Origin: Saprospiraceae bacterium
GTDB taxonomy: Bacteria; Bacteroidota; Bacteroidia; Chitinophagales; Saprospiraceae
DNA: 64,000 nt
NCBI GenBank assembly: GCA_029262995.1
Contig: JAJCYH010000008.1
Coordinates: forward strand, 62,001-126,000
Direction of reading: 5' to 3'
Shown here: positions 26,932 through 36,413 of the stretch, piece by piece
Numbering within the stretch: the first letter of the stretch is position 1
How the letters are laid out: every line of letters begins with the position of its first letter
Position numbers and translations under genes: made by a program
The notes under the pieces: model-generated
Database searches by the model: none
The model's input: only the letters and a program-made list of their open reading frames with translations
Told to the model about the DNA's origin: nothing

Positions 26932-27573
26932 ATGAATGAACCTCGTAAGACGATCATTTTTGACTTTGGAAATGTATTAATCGATTTGGATTACGAAAAA
27001 CACTTTAGTGCATTGTCTGAACTATTTGGATCACAATGGCCCAATGAAGGATATCCTCCCGCCATCAATCTTGCTATTTACAAATACGATAAGGGATTGA
27101 TTTCTGATGATGCGTTTATCTGGCAGTTTCAGCAATTTAATGTAGAGGTAAACCCATCTTTAATTGTTCAGGCATGGAATAACATGATCAGTTTATTGCC
27201 AATGCAAAGACTGTTAATGCTAGAGAAATTAAAAAGAAATTACAATTTGGTTTTGCTTAGCAATATAAATGCATTACATCTAAGGCATATCCACTTATAT
27301 CTAACGAGAGAACATTCACTAACTAACTTTGAAGAAAAGTATTTTGATAAAATCTTCTACTCTCATCTAATTCAAAAGCGAAAACCAGAATCAGAAATAT
27401 ATTCTTATGTGTTGAGCCAATTAAATCAGTCGCTAGAACAAATTCTTTTTATTGACGACAAACTTGAAAATGTAGAGTCAGCTATTAGCCAGGGTTGGAA
27501 TGCAATTCGCCACAATCCAGAATTTGATATTGTTGACAATATTGAAAAATACCTTTCCACATTTGATTTCTAA
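26932..27573 (+). CDS. HAD-superfamily hydrolase (YihX-like)
   Basis: A 213-residue HAD subfamily IA phosphatase. Motif I is FDFGNVLIDLD, where the usual second Asp of DxD is Gly, as in YihX-type sugar phosphatases. Motif II is VLLSNINALH, motif III the lysine in QKRKPESEIY, and motif IV LFIDDKLENVESA. An alpha-helical cap domain lies between residues 20 and 90. Members dephosphorylate small sugar phosphates or nucleotides, but the natural substrate is unknown. It sits between glyS and recX with 2-base and 1-base gaps, so it is cotranscribed with a tRNA synthetase; there is no evident metabolic link. Confidence 0.87.
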   Translation: MNEPRKTIIFDFGNVLIDLDYEKHFSALSELFGSQWPNEGYPPAINLAIYKYDKGLISDDAFIWQFQQFNVEVNPSLIVQAWNNMISLLPMQRLLMLEKLKRNYNLVLLSNINALHLRHIHLYLTREHSLTNFEEKYFDKIFYSHLIQKRKPESEIYSYVLSQLNQSLEQILFIDDKLENVESAISQGWNAIRHNPEFDIVDNIEKYLSTFDF

Positions 27574-27574
27574 T

Positions 27575-28039
27575 ATGTCTAATATGCCTCTAGACAAAAA
27601 AGATGTACTTCAAAAATTGATGAAGTATTGTGCCTTTCAGGAAAGATGTCACCAGGAAGTAAGGCAAAAGATACTATCATATTCTATTTATGGAGATGAG
27701 TTGGAAGAAATTATTTATGAATTGATTAATAGCAACTATTTGAATGAAGAGCGTTTTGCAATTACTTTTGCTGGTGGAAAATTCCGTTTGAAGAGATGGG
27801 GTAAAAACCGAATTCGATTTGAGCTGCAACAACGTAATATTTCTCAGTACTGCATAGATAAAGCTGTTAATGAAATAGATGCTGAAGACTATCAATCATG
27901 TCTTGAAAAACTCGTAGATGAAAGATTGAGAATGCATAGTCATATCGACCTCATTTTAGCAAAAGATAAAGTTTTGAAATTTTGTACTGCTAAAGGTTTT
28001 GAAATAGATTTCGTTTTGAAAGAACTTAGAAAGTATTAA
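27575..28039 (+). CDS. recX: Regulatory protein RecX
   Basis: A 154-residue helical RecX, which binds RecA filaments and limits recombinase activity. The three tandem three-helix repeats are seen: CAFQERCHQEVRQKILSYSI, LINSNYLNEERFAITFAGGKFRLKRWGKNRIRFELQQRNIS (the most conserved part, NEERFAxxFAxxKFRxKxWGKxRIxxEL), and a C-terminal repeat. ATG 27575 is used; ATG 27584 is an equally possible alternative. recA is not in the window, so control is likely independent of it. The end overlaps the convergent hypothetical gene by 4 bases. Confidence 0.92.
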   Translation: MSNMPLDKKDVLQKLMKYCAFQERCHQEVRQKILSYSIYGDELEEIIYELINSNYLNEERFAITFAGGKFRLKRWGKNRIRFELQQRNISQYCIDKAVNEIDAEDYQSCLEKLVDERLRMHSHIDLILAKDKVLKFCTAKGFEIDFVLKELRKY

Positions 28040-28380
28040 TTTAAATATCCTGTGCGGAAAAGGATTCCCTTCTTTGCGTCATAACCAGGTGTAACACCTC
28101 TATGTATTAATGCTTGCTTGTAATTATAGGTTTTAGCGTCAATAATATAGACTTTACAGCCAATGGCAGACTCCAATTCTGGATGACTATTTTTCCATAG
28201 ATATGATAATTCTTGGGCAGTTGCATTGAAGTCTTTTGACCACCTTTTGCCTAATACTACTTCAATGGTAAATACACCAAATGAATAATCTACGATTTTG
28301 GATGACAGACCGTAACCAACGCGGTAGTACATGTCTGTTTCAATAAAATGTTTTCTATTTATTTCTTCGATATTCATCAC
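28036..28380 (-). CDS. Conserved-looking hypothetical protein, 114 residues
   Basis: I do not recognise the family. The 114 residues have no signal peptide or membrane segment and read as a mixed alpha/beta cytoplasmic protein: MYYRVGYGLSSKIVDYSFGVFTIEVVLG, then SKDFNATAQELSYLWKNSHPE, and a C-terminal IDAKTYNYKQALIHRGVTPGYDAKKG. The start could be either ATG at 28380 or 28377. Codon use resembles the neighbours. It is a lone minus-strand gene between recX and the oxidoreductase lipoprotein, overlapping recX tail to tail by 4 bases. Because no long convincing frame exists on the other strand here, it is likely real. Confidence 0.6.
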   Translation of the reverse strand: MMNIEEINRKHFIETDMYYRVGYGLSSKIVDYSFGVFTIEVVLGKRWSKDFNATAQELSYLWKNSHPELESAIGCKVYIIDAKTYNYKQALIHRGVTPGYDAKKGILFRTGYLN

Positions 28381-28510
28381 ATAGTGATGGAAGCAGAAAT
28401 TGTGCCAGTTTCATTAAATGGAGTTTACAGGCTTTTGCCATTTAGCCTGATAAATTGATATTATGCTTAGAAAAAAGAATGTATTTTACGGGTTTAATAC
28501 TATAATTATC

Positions 28511-31500
28511 ATGCAAAAGACCTTTCTATTCTGCTTATTAATAGCTTTGTTTGTCTCTTGTTCGTCTGATTCAGATACCTCTGCTTTGGGTAATAAACGA
28601 CCGATGGATACTTGGGTATTTCGTTCAGTCTTAGATCAAAAGCCAAGGATGTTAGTCGCTGCCTTACATAAGGATTTATATGTCGCCTATGATACGCAAA
28701 AGGGCAAACTGTATAAGGCTTGGAATGGAATTGTTAATTTTCAAGGCGCAGTCTACGACGGTGCACATGGTCCACAACCTACATCTGTTGGTGATGCCTA
28801 TATAATTGACGACTCTATGGATGGCGTATGGTTTATAAAAAAAGGCGATCAGCTTGCTCCTGCTGAATATAATTATAGAGGACACAGAATGACCAAACAG
28901 TCCTTTGAACTCATGTATGAATTGTCAACAGCAAATGGAGATATAGCCTTGATTACTGAAGAAGTTAATTTTCTAATAACTGAAAACGGGCAACTTAAAC
29001 TAATCAGAAACTTTAGTGCTAAAAACAATACTGATATAGTGTGGAAGAGCAATGCTATTCTAGTTGATAAATCACAAATAGAAAGCAATGCTAATTTTGT
29101 CGTTGGGGAGGGCTCTCCTATGAATTTCAAAAGTAAGCAATTCTTTAATTATCCAATTCAATTGCATCTAAATGAAAACGGAAATTCTCAATTGGAAATT
29201 CCTCTTCTGGAAACAGTTTTTTTAGATCCTAATATTGATGATGGTTTTGAATCTGATGAAAGCAGTCTTCCACTGGGAGCGCAGCTGATAGGAAGAAATG
29301 ATTGTAAGATTTGCCACAATGTTTCAAAGCAAACCGTTGGACCTTCTTATAAAGCTATTGCTAAAAAATATGAGCATTCAGATGAAAATATGGTCATGCT
29401 TACCGATAAAATTAAAGCTGGTGGATCAGGTATTTGGGGTCAACAAGTCATGACACCACATCCGGAAGTTCCTGAGAATGATTTAAGAGAGATGGTAAAA
29501 TATATCTTTTTATTGGATGAATTTGAAGGAGAATCCAGTACCCCAAAAGGAGATCTTAGTTTGATAAATGCTATTGAGATAGATGAATCTAAGTTGATGC
29601 CCGGTATATTGACCAGAATATATTCAATTCCAAACAATACCCAGTTAATGCCAATAAATCTTATGGATCAAAAGCCTATACAAGCCGGAATTCTGCAAAA
29701 CTATAACAATATCAGTGGTGGAGATTTCAAGGAATTAGAAGATAATTTTGCTTTAGTGGGAATAGGGATGCTTAATATTGAGGAAACTACTATTTATAAT
29801 TTTCGGCTTTGGTCTGATGATGGCTCTAAATTATTTCTTCATAATAAGGCAGTTATAGATAATGACGGAAACCACAGCACAGAGATGAAACAGGTAAGCG
29901 TAATGCTTGAAAAAGGACTCCATCCCTTTCGAATTGAGTTTTTCCAGGGCAATGGGGGTAAGTTTTTATCATTTAATATGAAATCCGAAAAAGATAAGTC
30001 ATGGAAAGTAGTTCCGCCTGAGATGTTAAGTCATGATAAAGGCGATAGAAAATATGTTTCTAGCTTAAGTCTTCCTATGTCTGTCATCACAAAAATACCT
30101 GGAGATAGAATGCCGGTTTTGGATGTTCATCCTGCATTTGATATCACACAAGCTAGACCAGATGATTTTTCAAAGAAAATTGGTGGATTAGATTTTTTAT
30201 CGGATGGTAGCATGTTGGTTAGTGTTTGGGAAAAAGACGGTTCAGTTTACAAATTAGAAAATCATGCAAATGGAAATCCTGATGAAATTAGTTACAAAAA
30301 GATAGCAGAAGGACTTGCAGAACCTCTTGGGTTAAAAGTTGTAGATGATCGTATTTTTATAATGCAAAAACAAGAGCTTACGGAATTGATAGATTTAGAT
30401 GGTGACCATATCATTGATGAATATAGAACTGTTTGTGATGATTGGGGCGTGACCGCTAATTTTCATGAATTTGGCTTTGGATTAGAGGAAAAGCATGGCT
30501 ACTTATATGCTAATTTGGCTACTGGGATTTTACCAGGAGGAGCTGGAATGCCGAATCAACACCAAGACAGAGGCAGTTGTATCAAGGTGTCTATTGAGGA
30601 TGGTTCAATGGAAATTCTTGCGAATGGTTTAAGAACGCCAAATGGGATAGGTTTAGGCTTTAACGATGAGTTATTTATTGCCGATAACCAAGGTGATTGG
30701 TTGCCCTCATCTAAGATTATCCATGTTACAAAAGGTGATTGGTTTGGTTCAAGAGTAGTTGATTTTGATGGTACTAAAGAGTTTAAAGAGAAAAAACCGG
30801 TTGTTTGGTTGCCACAAGATGAAATAGGAAATTCTCCATCTACGCCATTATGGTTAAATGTAGGACCTTACAAAAATCAAATGATACATGGAGAGGTAAC
30901 CCATGGTGGCATCAAACGTGTTTTTGTTGAAGAAGTAAATGGTGCATTCCAGGGAGCAGTTTTTAGATTTATTCAAGGTCTTGAAGCTGGAGTTAACAGA
31001 ATCAGATGGGCTCCTGATGGATCATTATATGCAGGAGGAATCGGAAATCCTGGGAATTGGCAGCAATCAGGCAAATTATGGTATGGTTTGCAGAGATTAA
31101 ATTATAATGGAAATTCTGCATTTGAAATGCTGGCTGTAAGAGCAAAATCAGATGGTATAGAAATTGAATTTACCGAAGTCTTAAAGCCTGGTGACGGTGT
31201 GATAAAAGATGATTATGAAATCAGACAATGGTACTACCTACCCACAGAAAATTATGGAGGACCGAAATTAGATGATAAGCCTTTAGATATTTTATCCGTA
31301 AATGTTTCTGAAGACAGGAAAAGGGTATTTATTGAATTAGATGACATGGAAGAGGACCATGTGGTTTATATCCGCCTTAAGAATCATTTTATTAGTGAAG
31401 AAGAACATTCGTTATGGTCGACTGAGGCTTGGTACACAATGAATTATATTCCTCAGAATGATTTCGGATTTAAATCAAAACAAGTATCATTTGTAAAATC

Positions 31501-32140
31501 TAATGGTCTGACGGAGTTAGAATCTGAAGATGGGTGGATATTACTTTTTGATGGAAATAAAATTGATCAATTCCACACTTACAATGGTCAAGGAGTAGAT
31601 AGTAAATGGAAAATCGATAACGGAGCTTTACATTTTAATCCTGAGGCTGAAGGAAACGGAGGCGACCTGGTAACAAATGATGAATTTGAAAACTTTGAAC
31701 TTTGTCTTGAGTGGAAGATAAGTAATTGTGGAAATAGTGGAATCTTCTTTAATTCAGTTGAGGATAAAAAGTATTGTTGCCCTTATTTGACAGGTCCAGA
31801 AATGCAGGTTCTTGATAATACATGCCATCCTGATTCCAGATTTGAGACACACAGAGCTGGAGATTTGTATGATATGATTGAAACAAGTATTGTTACAGTT
31901 AACCCTGCTGGGGAATGGAATAAGGTCCGAATAATTTCGAACCAAGGAGATGTTCAGTTCTGGCTGAATGGATATAAGGTTGTTGAATTTGGAATGTATG
32001 ACGAAAATTGGAATGCCATGATTGCAGATAGTAAATTCAAAGACTGGGAGGATTTTGGTAAATTTAAATCTGGTCATATTGGTTTGCAAGATCATGGTGA
32101 CAAAGTATGGTATAGAAATATTAAAATAAAGAGACTTTAG
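28511..32140 (+). CDS. Lipoprotein fusing cytochrome c, PA14, sugar-dehydrogenase propeller and DUF1080 domains
   Basis: A 1209-residue lipoprotein; lipobox FVSC puts the acylated Cys at residue 17. An unnamed N-terminal domain runs to about 260. A c-type haem site follows, CKICH at 265-269 with candidate axial Met314. A PA14-like beta domain lies about 361-500. A six-bladed propeller of the PQQ/sorbosone-dehydrogenase type lies about 537-867, with NGIGLGFNDELFIADNQGDW. The C-terminal 3-keto-disaccharide hydrolase (DUF1080) lies about 1000-1209: GWILLFDGNKIDQFHTYNG, GNSGIFFNS, GPEMQVLDN, HRAGDLYDM. ATG 28511 is chosen for the signal peptide. A sugar-oxidising lipoprotein passing electrons to its haem and cleaving the 3-keto product is inference. 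Confidence 0.85.
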   Translation: MQKTFLFCLLIALFVSCSSDSDTSALGNKRPMDTWVFRSVLDQKPRMLVAALHKDLYVAYDTQKGKLYKAWNGIVNFQGAVYDGAHGPQPTSVGDAYIIDDSMDGVWFIKKGDQLAPAEYNYRGHRMTKQSFELMYELSTANGDIALITEEVNFLITENGQLKLIRNFSAKNNTDIVWKSNAILVDKSQIESNANFVVGEGSPMNFKSKQFFNYPIQLHLNENGNSQLEIPLLETVFLDPNIDDGFESDESSLPLGAQLIGRNDCKICHNVSKQTVGPSYKAIAKKYEHSDENMVMLTDKIKAGGSGIWGQQVMTPHPEVPENDLREMVKYIFLLDEFEGESSTPKGDLSLINAIEIDESKLMPGILTRIYSIPNNTQLMPINLMDQKPIQAGILQNYNNISGGDFKELEDNFALVGIGMLNIEETTIYNFRLWSDDGSKLFLHNKAVIDNDGNHSTEMKQVSVMLEKGLHPFRIEFFQGNGGKFLSFNMKSEKDKSWKVVPPEMLSHDKGDRKYVSSLSLPMSVITKIPGDRMPVLDVHPAFDITQARPDDFSKKIGGLDFLSDGSMLVSVWEKDGSVYKLENHANGNPDEISYKKIAEGLAEPLGLKVVDDRIFIMQKQELTELIDLDGDHIIDEYRTVCDDWGVTANFHEFGFGLEEKHGYLYANLATGILPGGAGMPNQHQDRGSCIKVSIEDGSMEILANGLRTPNGIGLGFNDELFIADNQGDWLPSSKIIHVTKGDWFGSRVVDFDGTKEFKEKKPVVWLPQDEIGNSPSTPLWLNVGPYKNQMIHGEVTHGGIKRVFVEEVNGAFQGAVFRFIQGLEAGVNRIRWAPDGSLYAGGIGNPGNWQQSGKLWYGLQRLNYNGNSAFEMLAVRAKSDGIEIEFTEVLKPGDGVIKDDYEIRQWYYLPTENYGGPKLDDKPLDILSVNVSEDRKRVFIELDDMEEDHVVYIRLKNHFISEEEHSLWSTEAWYTMNYIPQNDFGFKSKQVSFVKSNGLTELESEDGWILLFDGNKIDQFHTYNGQGVDSKWKIDNGALHFNPEAEGNGGDLVTNDEFENFELCLEWKISNCGNSGIFFNSVEDKKYCCPYLTGPEMQVLDNTCHPDSRFETHRAGDLYDMIETSIVTVNPAGEWNKVRIISNQGDVQFWLNGYKVVEFGMYDENWNAMIADSKFKDWEDFGKFKSGHIGLQDHGDKVWYRNIKIKRL

Positions 32141-32164
32141 GATTGATGAATAAAACAAGAACTA

Positions 32165-33328
32165 ATGTCAGATAAATCAAGATTATTTATAGCCAGTTGT
32201 ATTGCCTTGGTCGTTACTTCTATGACTTTTGCCATAAGAGCAAGGTTAGAAACAGTATTTGGACCAGAAGGTGTAGGGTTAAGTTTGGAACAGATCGGTT
32301 ATGCATTTACACCCGCTTTTTGGGGATTTACTCTAGCAATGATAATCGGAGGACCATTAGTAGATACACTGGGAATTAAAAGAATAACCCAATTTGCTTT
32401 TTTCTCTCATTTAATAGGAGTTGTCTTAACATTATTTGCAACCAATTTAACTACTCTCTTTACTGCAACCTTGTTTATTGGTATTGGAAATGGGATGGTT
32501 GAGGCTGCATTAAATCCAATGGTAGCTTCTTTATATCCTGAGCAAAAAACAAAAATGCTAAACAGATTTCATGTTTGGTTTCCAGGAGGAATTGTTATTG
32601 GCGCCTTTTTGGGTTATATAATTATGGATGTTATGAATTTAAATTGGCAAGTAATGGTGGCAACTTTGTTTATTCCTTTGTTGCTTTATGGATATTTATT
32701 TACAGGACAAAAATTTCCTCGAACGGAACGTGTTGAAATGGGTGTGAGCAATAGTAGGATGTGGAAAAGTATTTTTACACCATTATTCCTTTTTATGGGA
32801 TTTTGTATGTTGTTAACTGCTGCAACAGAACTCGGAACCAATCAGAGGATAGAATCATTACTTAGCTCCTCAGGTGTTGTGCCTCTTTTGGTATTAGCAT
32901 TCATAAATGGTATAATGGCTATTGGTCGGGCATTTGCTGGACCTATAGCCCACAGATTAAAACCATCCGGTATGTTGTTATTTTCTGCTATATTTTCATT
33001 TTTAGGATTATGGGCCTTTACGCAATTTTCAGGATCTATGACATTTGTTGCAGCAGGAATCTTTGCCATAGGAATTACCTTTTTCTGGCCTACAATGATT
33101 TCTTTTATTGCAGAAAATATTCCGGAATCAGGTGCCCTTGGTTTAGCAGTCATTGGTGGCTTAGGAATGCTTTCTGTTTCAATAGTTTTGCCTATAATGG
33201 GTTATATACTTGATGGAGCGACGGGAATTGATGCACTTAAATTAATATCAATTTTACCAGGAGTTTTGATTCTATTGTTTGCTGGACTTTATTATCACAT
33301 GCACAAGAGGAAGCAATTCGCTAAATAG
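32165..33328 (+). CDS. MFS transporter
   Basis: A 387-residue major facilitator superfamily carrier with twelve predicted membrane segments. The typical intracellular loop after helix 2 appears as GGPLVDTLGIKRITQF, and helix 4-5 carries GIGNGMVEAALNPMVASLYPEQKTKMLNRFHVWFPGG, resembling the fucose/sugar branch of MFS. The last helices include SGALGLAVIGGLGMLSVSIVLPIMGYILDG. It starts 24 bases after the DUF1080-fusion lipoprotein and is followed 28 bases later by the antiporter, so the three are probably cotranscribed. The carrier may import the sugar or keto-sugar released outside, which is inference from context. The substrate is not readable. Confidence 0.88.
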   Translation: MSDKSRLFIASCIALVVTSMTFAIRARLETVFGPEGVGLSLEQIGYAFTPAFWGFTLAMIIGGPLVDTLGIKRITQFAFFSHLIGVVLTLFATNLTTLFTATLFIGIGNGMVEAALNPMVASLYPEQKTKMLNRFHVWFPGGIVIGAFLGYIIMDVMNLNWQVMVATLFIPLLLYGYLFTGQKFPRTERVEMGVSNSRMWKSIFTPLFLFMGFCMLLTAATELGTNQRIESLLSSSGVVPLLVLAFINGIMAIGRAFAGPIAHRLKPSGMLLFSAIFSFLGLWAFTQFSGSMTFVAAGIFAIGITFFWPTMISFIAENIPESGALGLAVIGGLGMLSVSIVLPIMGYILDGATGIDALKLISILPGVLILLFAGLYYHMHKRKQFAK

Positions 33329-33356
33329 AAAATTTATATACTAAAAAATAATATCA

Positions 33357-35210
33357 ATGCTGGAATTAGGGAGCGTTATCATATTGGGCATCTTAGCGCA
33401 ATGGTTGGCATGGAGGATTAAGGTCCCTGCAATTCTACCTTTATTGTTGATAGGGCTAACTGTTGGTCCTTTATCTACATTATGGACGGTAGATGGTCAA
33501 AAGTTGCTTGAACCGATGTGGAATGGGCAAAAGGGATTATTTGCTGGAGATCACCTCTTTCATTTTGTTGAATTGGCAATTGGCTTAATTCTCTTTGAAG
33601 GAGGAATGAGTTTGAAAAGAGAAGAGCTAAGGGGTGTTGGCCCAGCAATCATTAATTTAATCACTTTAGGTTCCTTAGTGACTTTTGTAGGAGGTGCGTT
33701 TATGGCTTTTTTCATAATGGGATTGCCTTGGGATATCTCTTTTTTATTCTCAGGATTGATAATTGTAACTGGTCCCACTGTGATCGGCCCAATTTTAAGA
33801 AATTTGAATCTAAAGCGTAATGTTTCGGCTATTCTGAAATGGGAGGGGATATTAATAGATCCAATAGGAGCCTTGGTGGCAGTATTGGTTTATGAATTTA
33901 TTCGCCTTTTTCATAATCCTGAATTTGGAGGAGGAGGAGATTTTACCGGAATGGCAATCAGGCAATTTTTGACAATATCACTTCTAGGAACTTCGTTGGG
34001 TTTCTTCTCAGCTCATGGATTAAAATGGCTTTTGAAGCGCTCCTTGGTGCCTCATTACTTATTAACGGTATTTACATTGTCTTATGTTCTTTCAGTCTTT
34101 GTAGGATCTCATTTCCTCGTAGCAGATTCAGGGCTATTAACTGTTGTTGTTTTAGGTATGGTAATAGGCAATATTGATATGCCTCATAAAAAGGAGATTG
34201 CAGATTTCGGGGAATCAATTAGTATATTATTGATTGCGATCTTGTTTATTTTGCTTAGCGCAAATATTGATATGTTGGACCTTCAGCTATTAAATGATTG
34301 GAGAGTTTTTGCATTATTTGCAAGTATAATTTTGGTTTTAAGACCTTTAGGCGTATTTCTTAGTACAAGGAGTTCTGGAATTGCATTTAAAGAAAAGCTT
34401 TTCATCAGTTGGGTAGGTCCTCGCGGTATCGTAGCCGCTGGGATTGCCTCTCTTTTTGGTTCAAAATTGGTGAATGAGGGTGTACCAGGGGCAGAATACA
34501 TTACGCCTTTAGTATTCATGATCGTATTAGGAACGGTCATTTTGAATGCTACGACGGCAGGTTTAATAGCACGAATGTTAAATGTATTACTTACCAAGAG
34601 CAATGGAATATTAATTTTGGGTGCACATCGAGCTTCAAGATTAATTGCAAAATATTTGGTAGATAACAATAGGCATGTAATTTTGGTTGACAGTAATATG
34701 GCTAATGTTGAGCTAAGTCTTGAATTGGGTATTGATTCATTCCAGACTAATATTTATTCAGATGAACTCAATGACAATAGCGATTTAAATGATGTTGGTT
34801 TTATGCTAGCAATGACGGGTAGCACTGAAGTAAATGAATATGCTCTTAAGACATTCTCGGGTCAGTTTGGTGAAAATGGTGCATATAGATTAATTTCAGT
34901 GAATGAGTTACAACATCCTGAAAATATAGAAGAGGATCACTTGTTTTCAAATAAAGATGACTTCATTAACCTTCTAGAAGTTGCAAGAGATTATCCTGAA
35001 ATCCATGAATTGGAAATCAATTCACAAGAACATCTTCAGCAGAGTTTACAGGCTATACATATGGAAGAAAAGATTATACCTTTATTTGTTAAGGAGTCCG
35101 ACACCGACGAATATAAAATTGTGGTCTCGGACTTTTCAAAAATTACCGCTCAAGAAGGAGATAAACTTGTTTACATGGGTAAAAAGCTATTCCTTTCTCC
35201 ACCAGAATAA
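33357..35210 (+). CDS. Cation/proton antiporter with TrkA-N domain
   Basis: A 617-residue inner-membrane antiporter of the CPA family (NhaP/KefB-like). About twelve helices fill residues 1-405, with LAIGLILFEGGMSL and the functional region TGPTVIGPILRNLNLKRNVSAILKWEGILIDPIGALVAVLVYE, which is a typical cation site (the D of IDP). WVGPRGIVAAGIASLFG is the second family signature. From about residue 418 a Rossmann TrkA-N domain follows (ILILGAHRASRLIAKYLVDNNRHVILVDSN) that may sense NAD(H) or nucleotides. The ion could be Na or K. It is the third gene of the lipoprotein-MFS set; the functional link to it is uncertain. Confidence 0.9.
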   Translation: MLELGSVIILGILAQWLAWRIKVPAILPLLLIGLTVGPLSTLWTVDGQKLLEPMWNGQKGLFAGDHLFHFVELAIGLILFEGGMSLKREELRGVGPAIINLITLGSLVTFVGGAFMAFFIMGLPWDISFLFSGLIIVTGPTVIGPILRNLNLKRNVSAILKWEGILIDPIGALVAVLVYEFIRLFHNPEFGGGGDFTGMAIRQFLTISLLGTSLGFFSAHGLKWLLKRSLVPHYLLTVFTLSYVLSVFVGSHFLVADSGLLTVVVLGMVIGNIDMPHKKEIADFGESISILLIAILFILLSANIDMLDLQLLNDWRVFALFASIILVLRPLGVFLSTRSSGIAFKEKLFISWVGPRGIVAAGIASLFGSKLVNEGVPGAEYITPLVFMIVLGTVILNATTAGLIARMLNVLLTKSNGILILGAHRASRLIAKYLVDNNRHVILVDSNMANVELSLELGIDSFQTNIYSDELNDNSDLNDVGFMLAMTGSTEVNEYALKTFSGQFGENGAYRLISVNELQHPENIEEDHLFSNKDDFINLLEVARDYPEIHELEINSQEHLQQSLQAIHMEEKIIPLFVKESDTDEYKIVVSDFSKITAQEGDKLVYMGKKLFLSPPE

Positions 35211-35294
35211 CTTTATCTCCTGTAATAGGTGATTATTCCATGAATCAAAAGCTCAATTAATATAATGATAAAGTATTGCATGATTTGTTGGTAT

Positions 35295-35924
35295 TTAAAA
35301 CATCCTGGTTTTGATGCCTCTACTAAGGTCATCTAATTTGTTTTTCAAGTCTTTTAAGCCATTTTCAACGGAATTAGCTATAGAGTCTATATTAATGTCT
35401 TCTCCTTTCATTGCTAAAAAATCACTTGTTGTTTTTGCTTTAGGAACTGCAATCCAAAGTATAATATAAGTTATTAGACCTAAGCCACCAGATACAGTAA
35501 ATATAACAAATAGGATCCTGATGATTATTGGATCTGAGATTCCAAAGTATGACGACAATCCACTGGCTACACCAGCAATTACTTTATCCTCTGGATGTCT
35601 GAAAAGTCTTTTACCTGTTTTGAGTTTTGGAATGCTGCTTTTAGTTTCACTTTCAGTATACTCTTCTCCACCAAACTCTCTTGGATGTCCCATTGTATTT
35701 TTTATCATTTCTACTTTTGCCATTGTAATAACAGTATTTCTATGAGTTTCTTCTTCAAACAATTCTGCTATTCTGTTTTCAATATCATACATGATATCCT
35801 CTAATCCTTGTGAATTTTTAAAGTGCTTTTCAATAGATCTAAGGTATTTGTCTAATTCATCGTAAGCATCAGTGTCGATGACTAAGGCTCTTCCACCTAA
35901 ATTGATATGCATTACTTTTTTCAT
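35295..35924 (-). CDS. PspC-domain membrane protein
   Basis: A 209-residue protein. An N-terminal region of about 100 residues, common in Bacteroidota PspC proteins, contains KVMHINLGGRALVIDTDAYDELDKYLRSIEKHF and IENRIAELFEEE. The PspC domain (about 107-165) is KRLFRHPEDKVIAGVASGLSSYFGISDPIIIRILFVIF with a membrane helix, then GGLGLITYIILWIAVPK as a second helix. The C-terminal tail is a helix of amphipathic repeats (ENGLKDLKNKLDDLSRG). In enterobacteria PspC is part of the phage-shock envelope response; in Bacteroidota a PadR-PspC pair is common. It lies 28 bases after padR and is presumably coexpressed with and controlled by it. Confidence 0.9.
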   Translation of the reverse strand: MKKVMHINLGGRALVIDTDAYDELDKYLRSIEKHFKNSQGLEDIMYDIENRIAELFEEETHRNTVITMAKVEMIKNTMGHPREFGGEEYTESETKSSIPKLKTGKRLFRHPEDKVIAGVASGLSSYFGISDPIIIRILFVIFTVSGGLGLITYIILWIAVPKAKTTSDFLAMKGEDINIDSIANSVENGLKDLKNKLDDLSRGIKTRMF

Positions 35925-35952
35925 CTTATTGTTTTCTTTTACTTGATTTAAA

Positions 35953-36285
35953 TTATTTGCTTTCTTTAATGGTTGAATTAACAGCTGAAGAAAGATTCTT
36001 CCATGTTTTGATCAATTGATCTTTGATTGAGCTGCCTTCTTCAGTTATTTTAAAATATTTCCTTGGAGGTCCAGAATTTGATTCTTTCCAAACATAATCT
36101 AGAAGTCCTTCATTTTTTAACCTGGTTAGCATGGGATAAAGTGTTCCTTCTACAATAATCATTTCCTGATCTTTAAGTTTTTTAATGATATCTGATGGAT
36201 ACATTTCATCAACCGAGACAATGGCTAACACACAGAGCTCCAGTAATCCCTTTCTCATCTGTGCTATTGTATTTTCTATTTTCAT
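35953..36285 (-). CDS. PadR-family transcriptional regulator
   Basis: A 110-residue winged-helix regulator of the PadR family. It has the family pattern RKGLLELCVLAIVSVDEMYPSDIIKKLKDQ in the first helices, then the winged-helix ending IVEGTLYPMLTRLKNEGLLDYVWKESNSGPPRKYFKITEEG, which is the strongest family signature (EGTLYPxLxRLxxxGL and GPPRKYYxLT). A short C-terminal helix serves dimerisation. PadR proteins repress a neighbouring membrane-protein gene and themselves. It is the first gene of padR-pspC, and the upstream inverted repeat over the -33 box is a likely operator. The inducing signal is unknown. Confidence 0.93.
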   Translation of the reverse strand: MKIENTIAQMRKGLLELCVLAIVSVDEMYPSDIIKKLKDQEMIIVEGTLYPMLTRLKNEGLLDYVWKESNSGPPRKYFKITEEGSSIKDQLIKTWKNLSSAVNSTIKESK

Positions 36286-36317
36286 AATTTTAAATTGCTA
36301 TGAGTAATATTCTAGTG

Positions 36318-36360
36318 CAATTATAAAACAATAACAGGTACTATGCAATACATAGTTCCT
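36318..36360 (-). promoter_or_regulatory. padR-pspC promoter with candidate PadR operator
   Basis: Reading the minus strand, TTG (bases 36346-36348) is followed after 20 bases by TATAATTG (36318-36325), close to the Bacteroidota promoter. An inverted repeat with arms AGGTACTATG (36336-36345) and CATAGTTCCT (36351-36360) spans the -33 box, 9 of 10 positions symmetric around a 5-base centre. This is where an autorepressor would bind. Confidence 0.65.
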
Positions 36361-36413
36361 TTTTTTGCAAAATAGACGACGAATGAAATGAAATTATCGA
36401 CTTATTGCAATAA

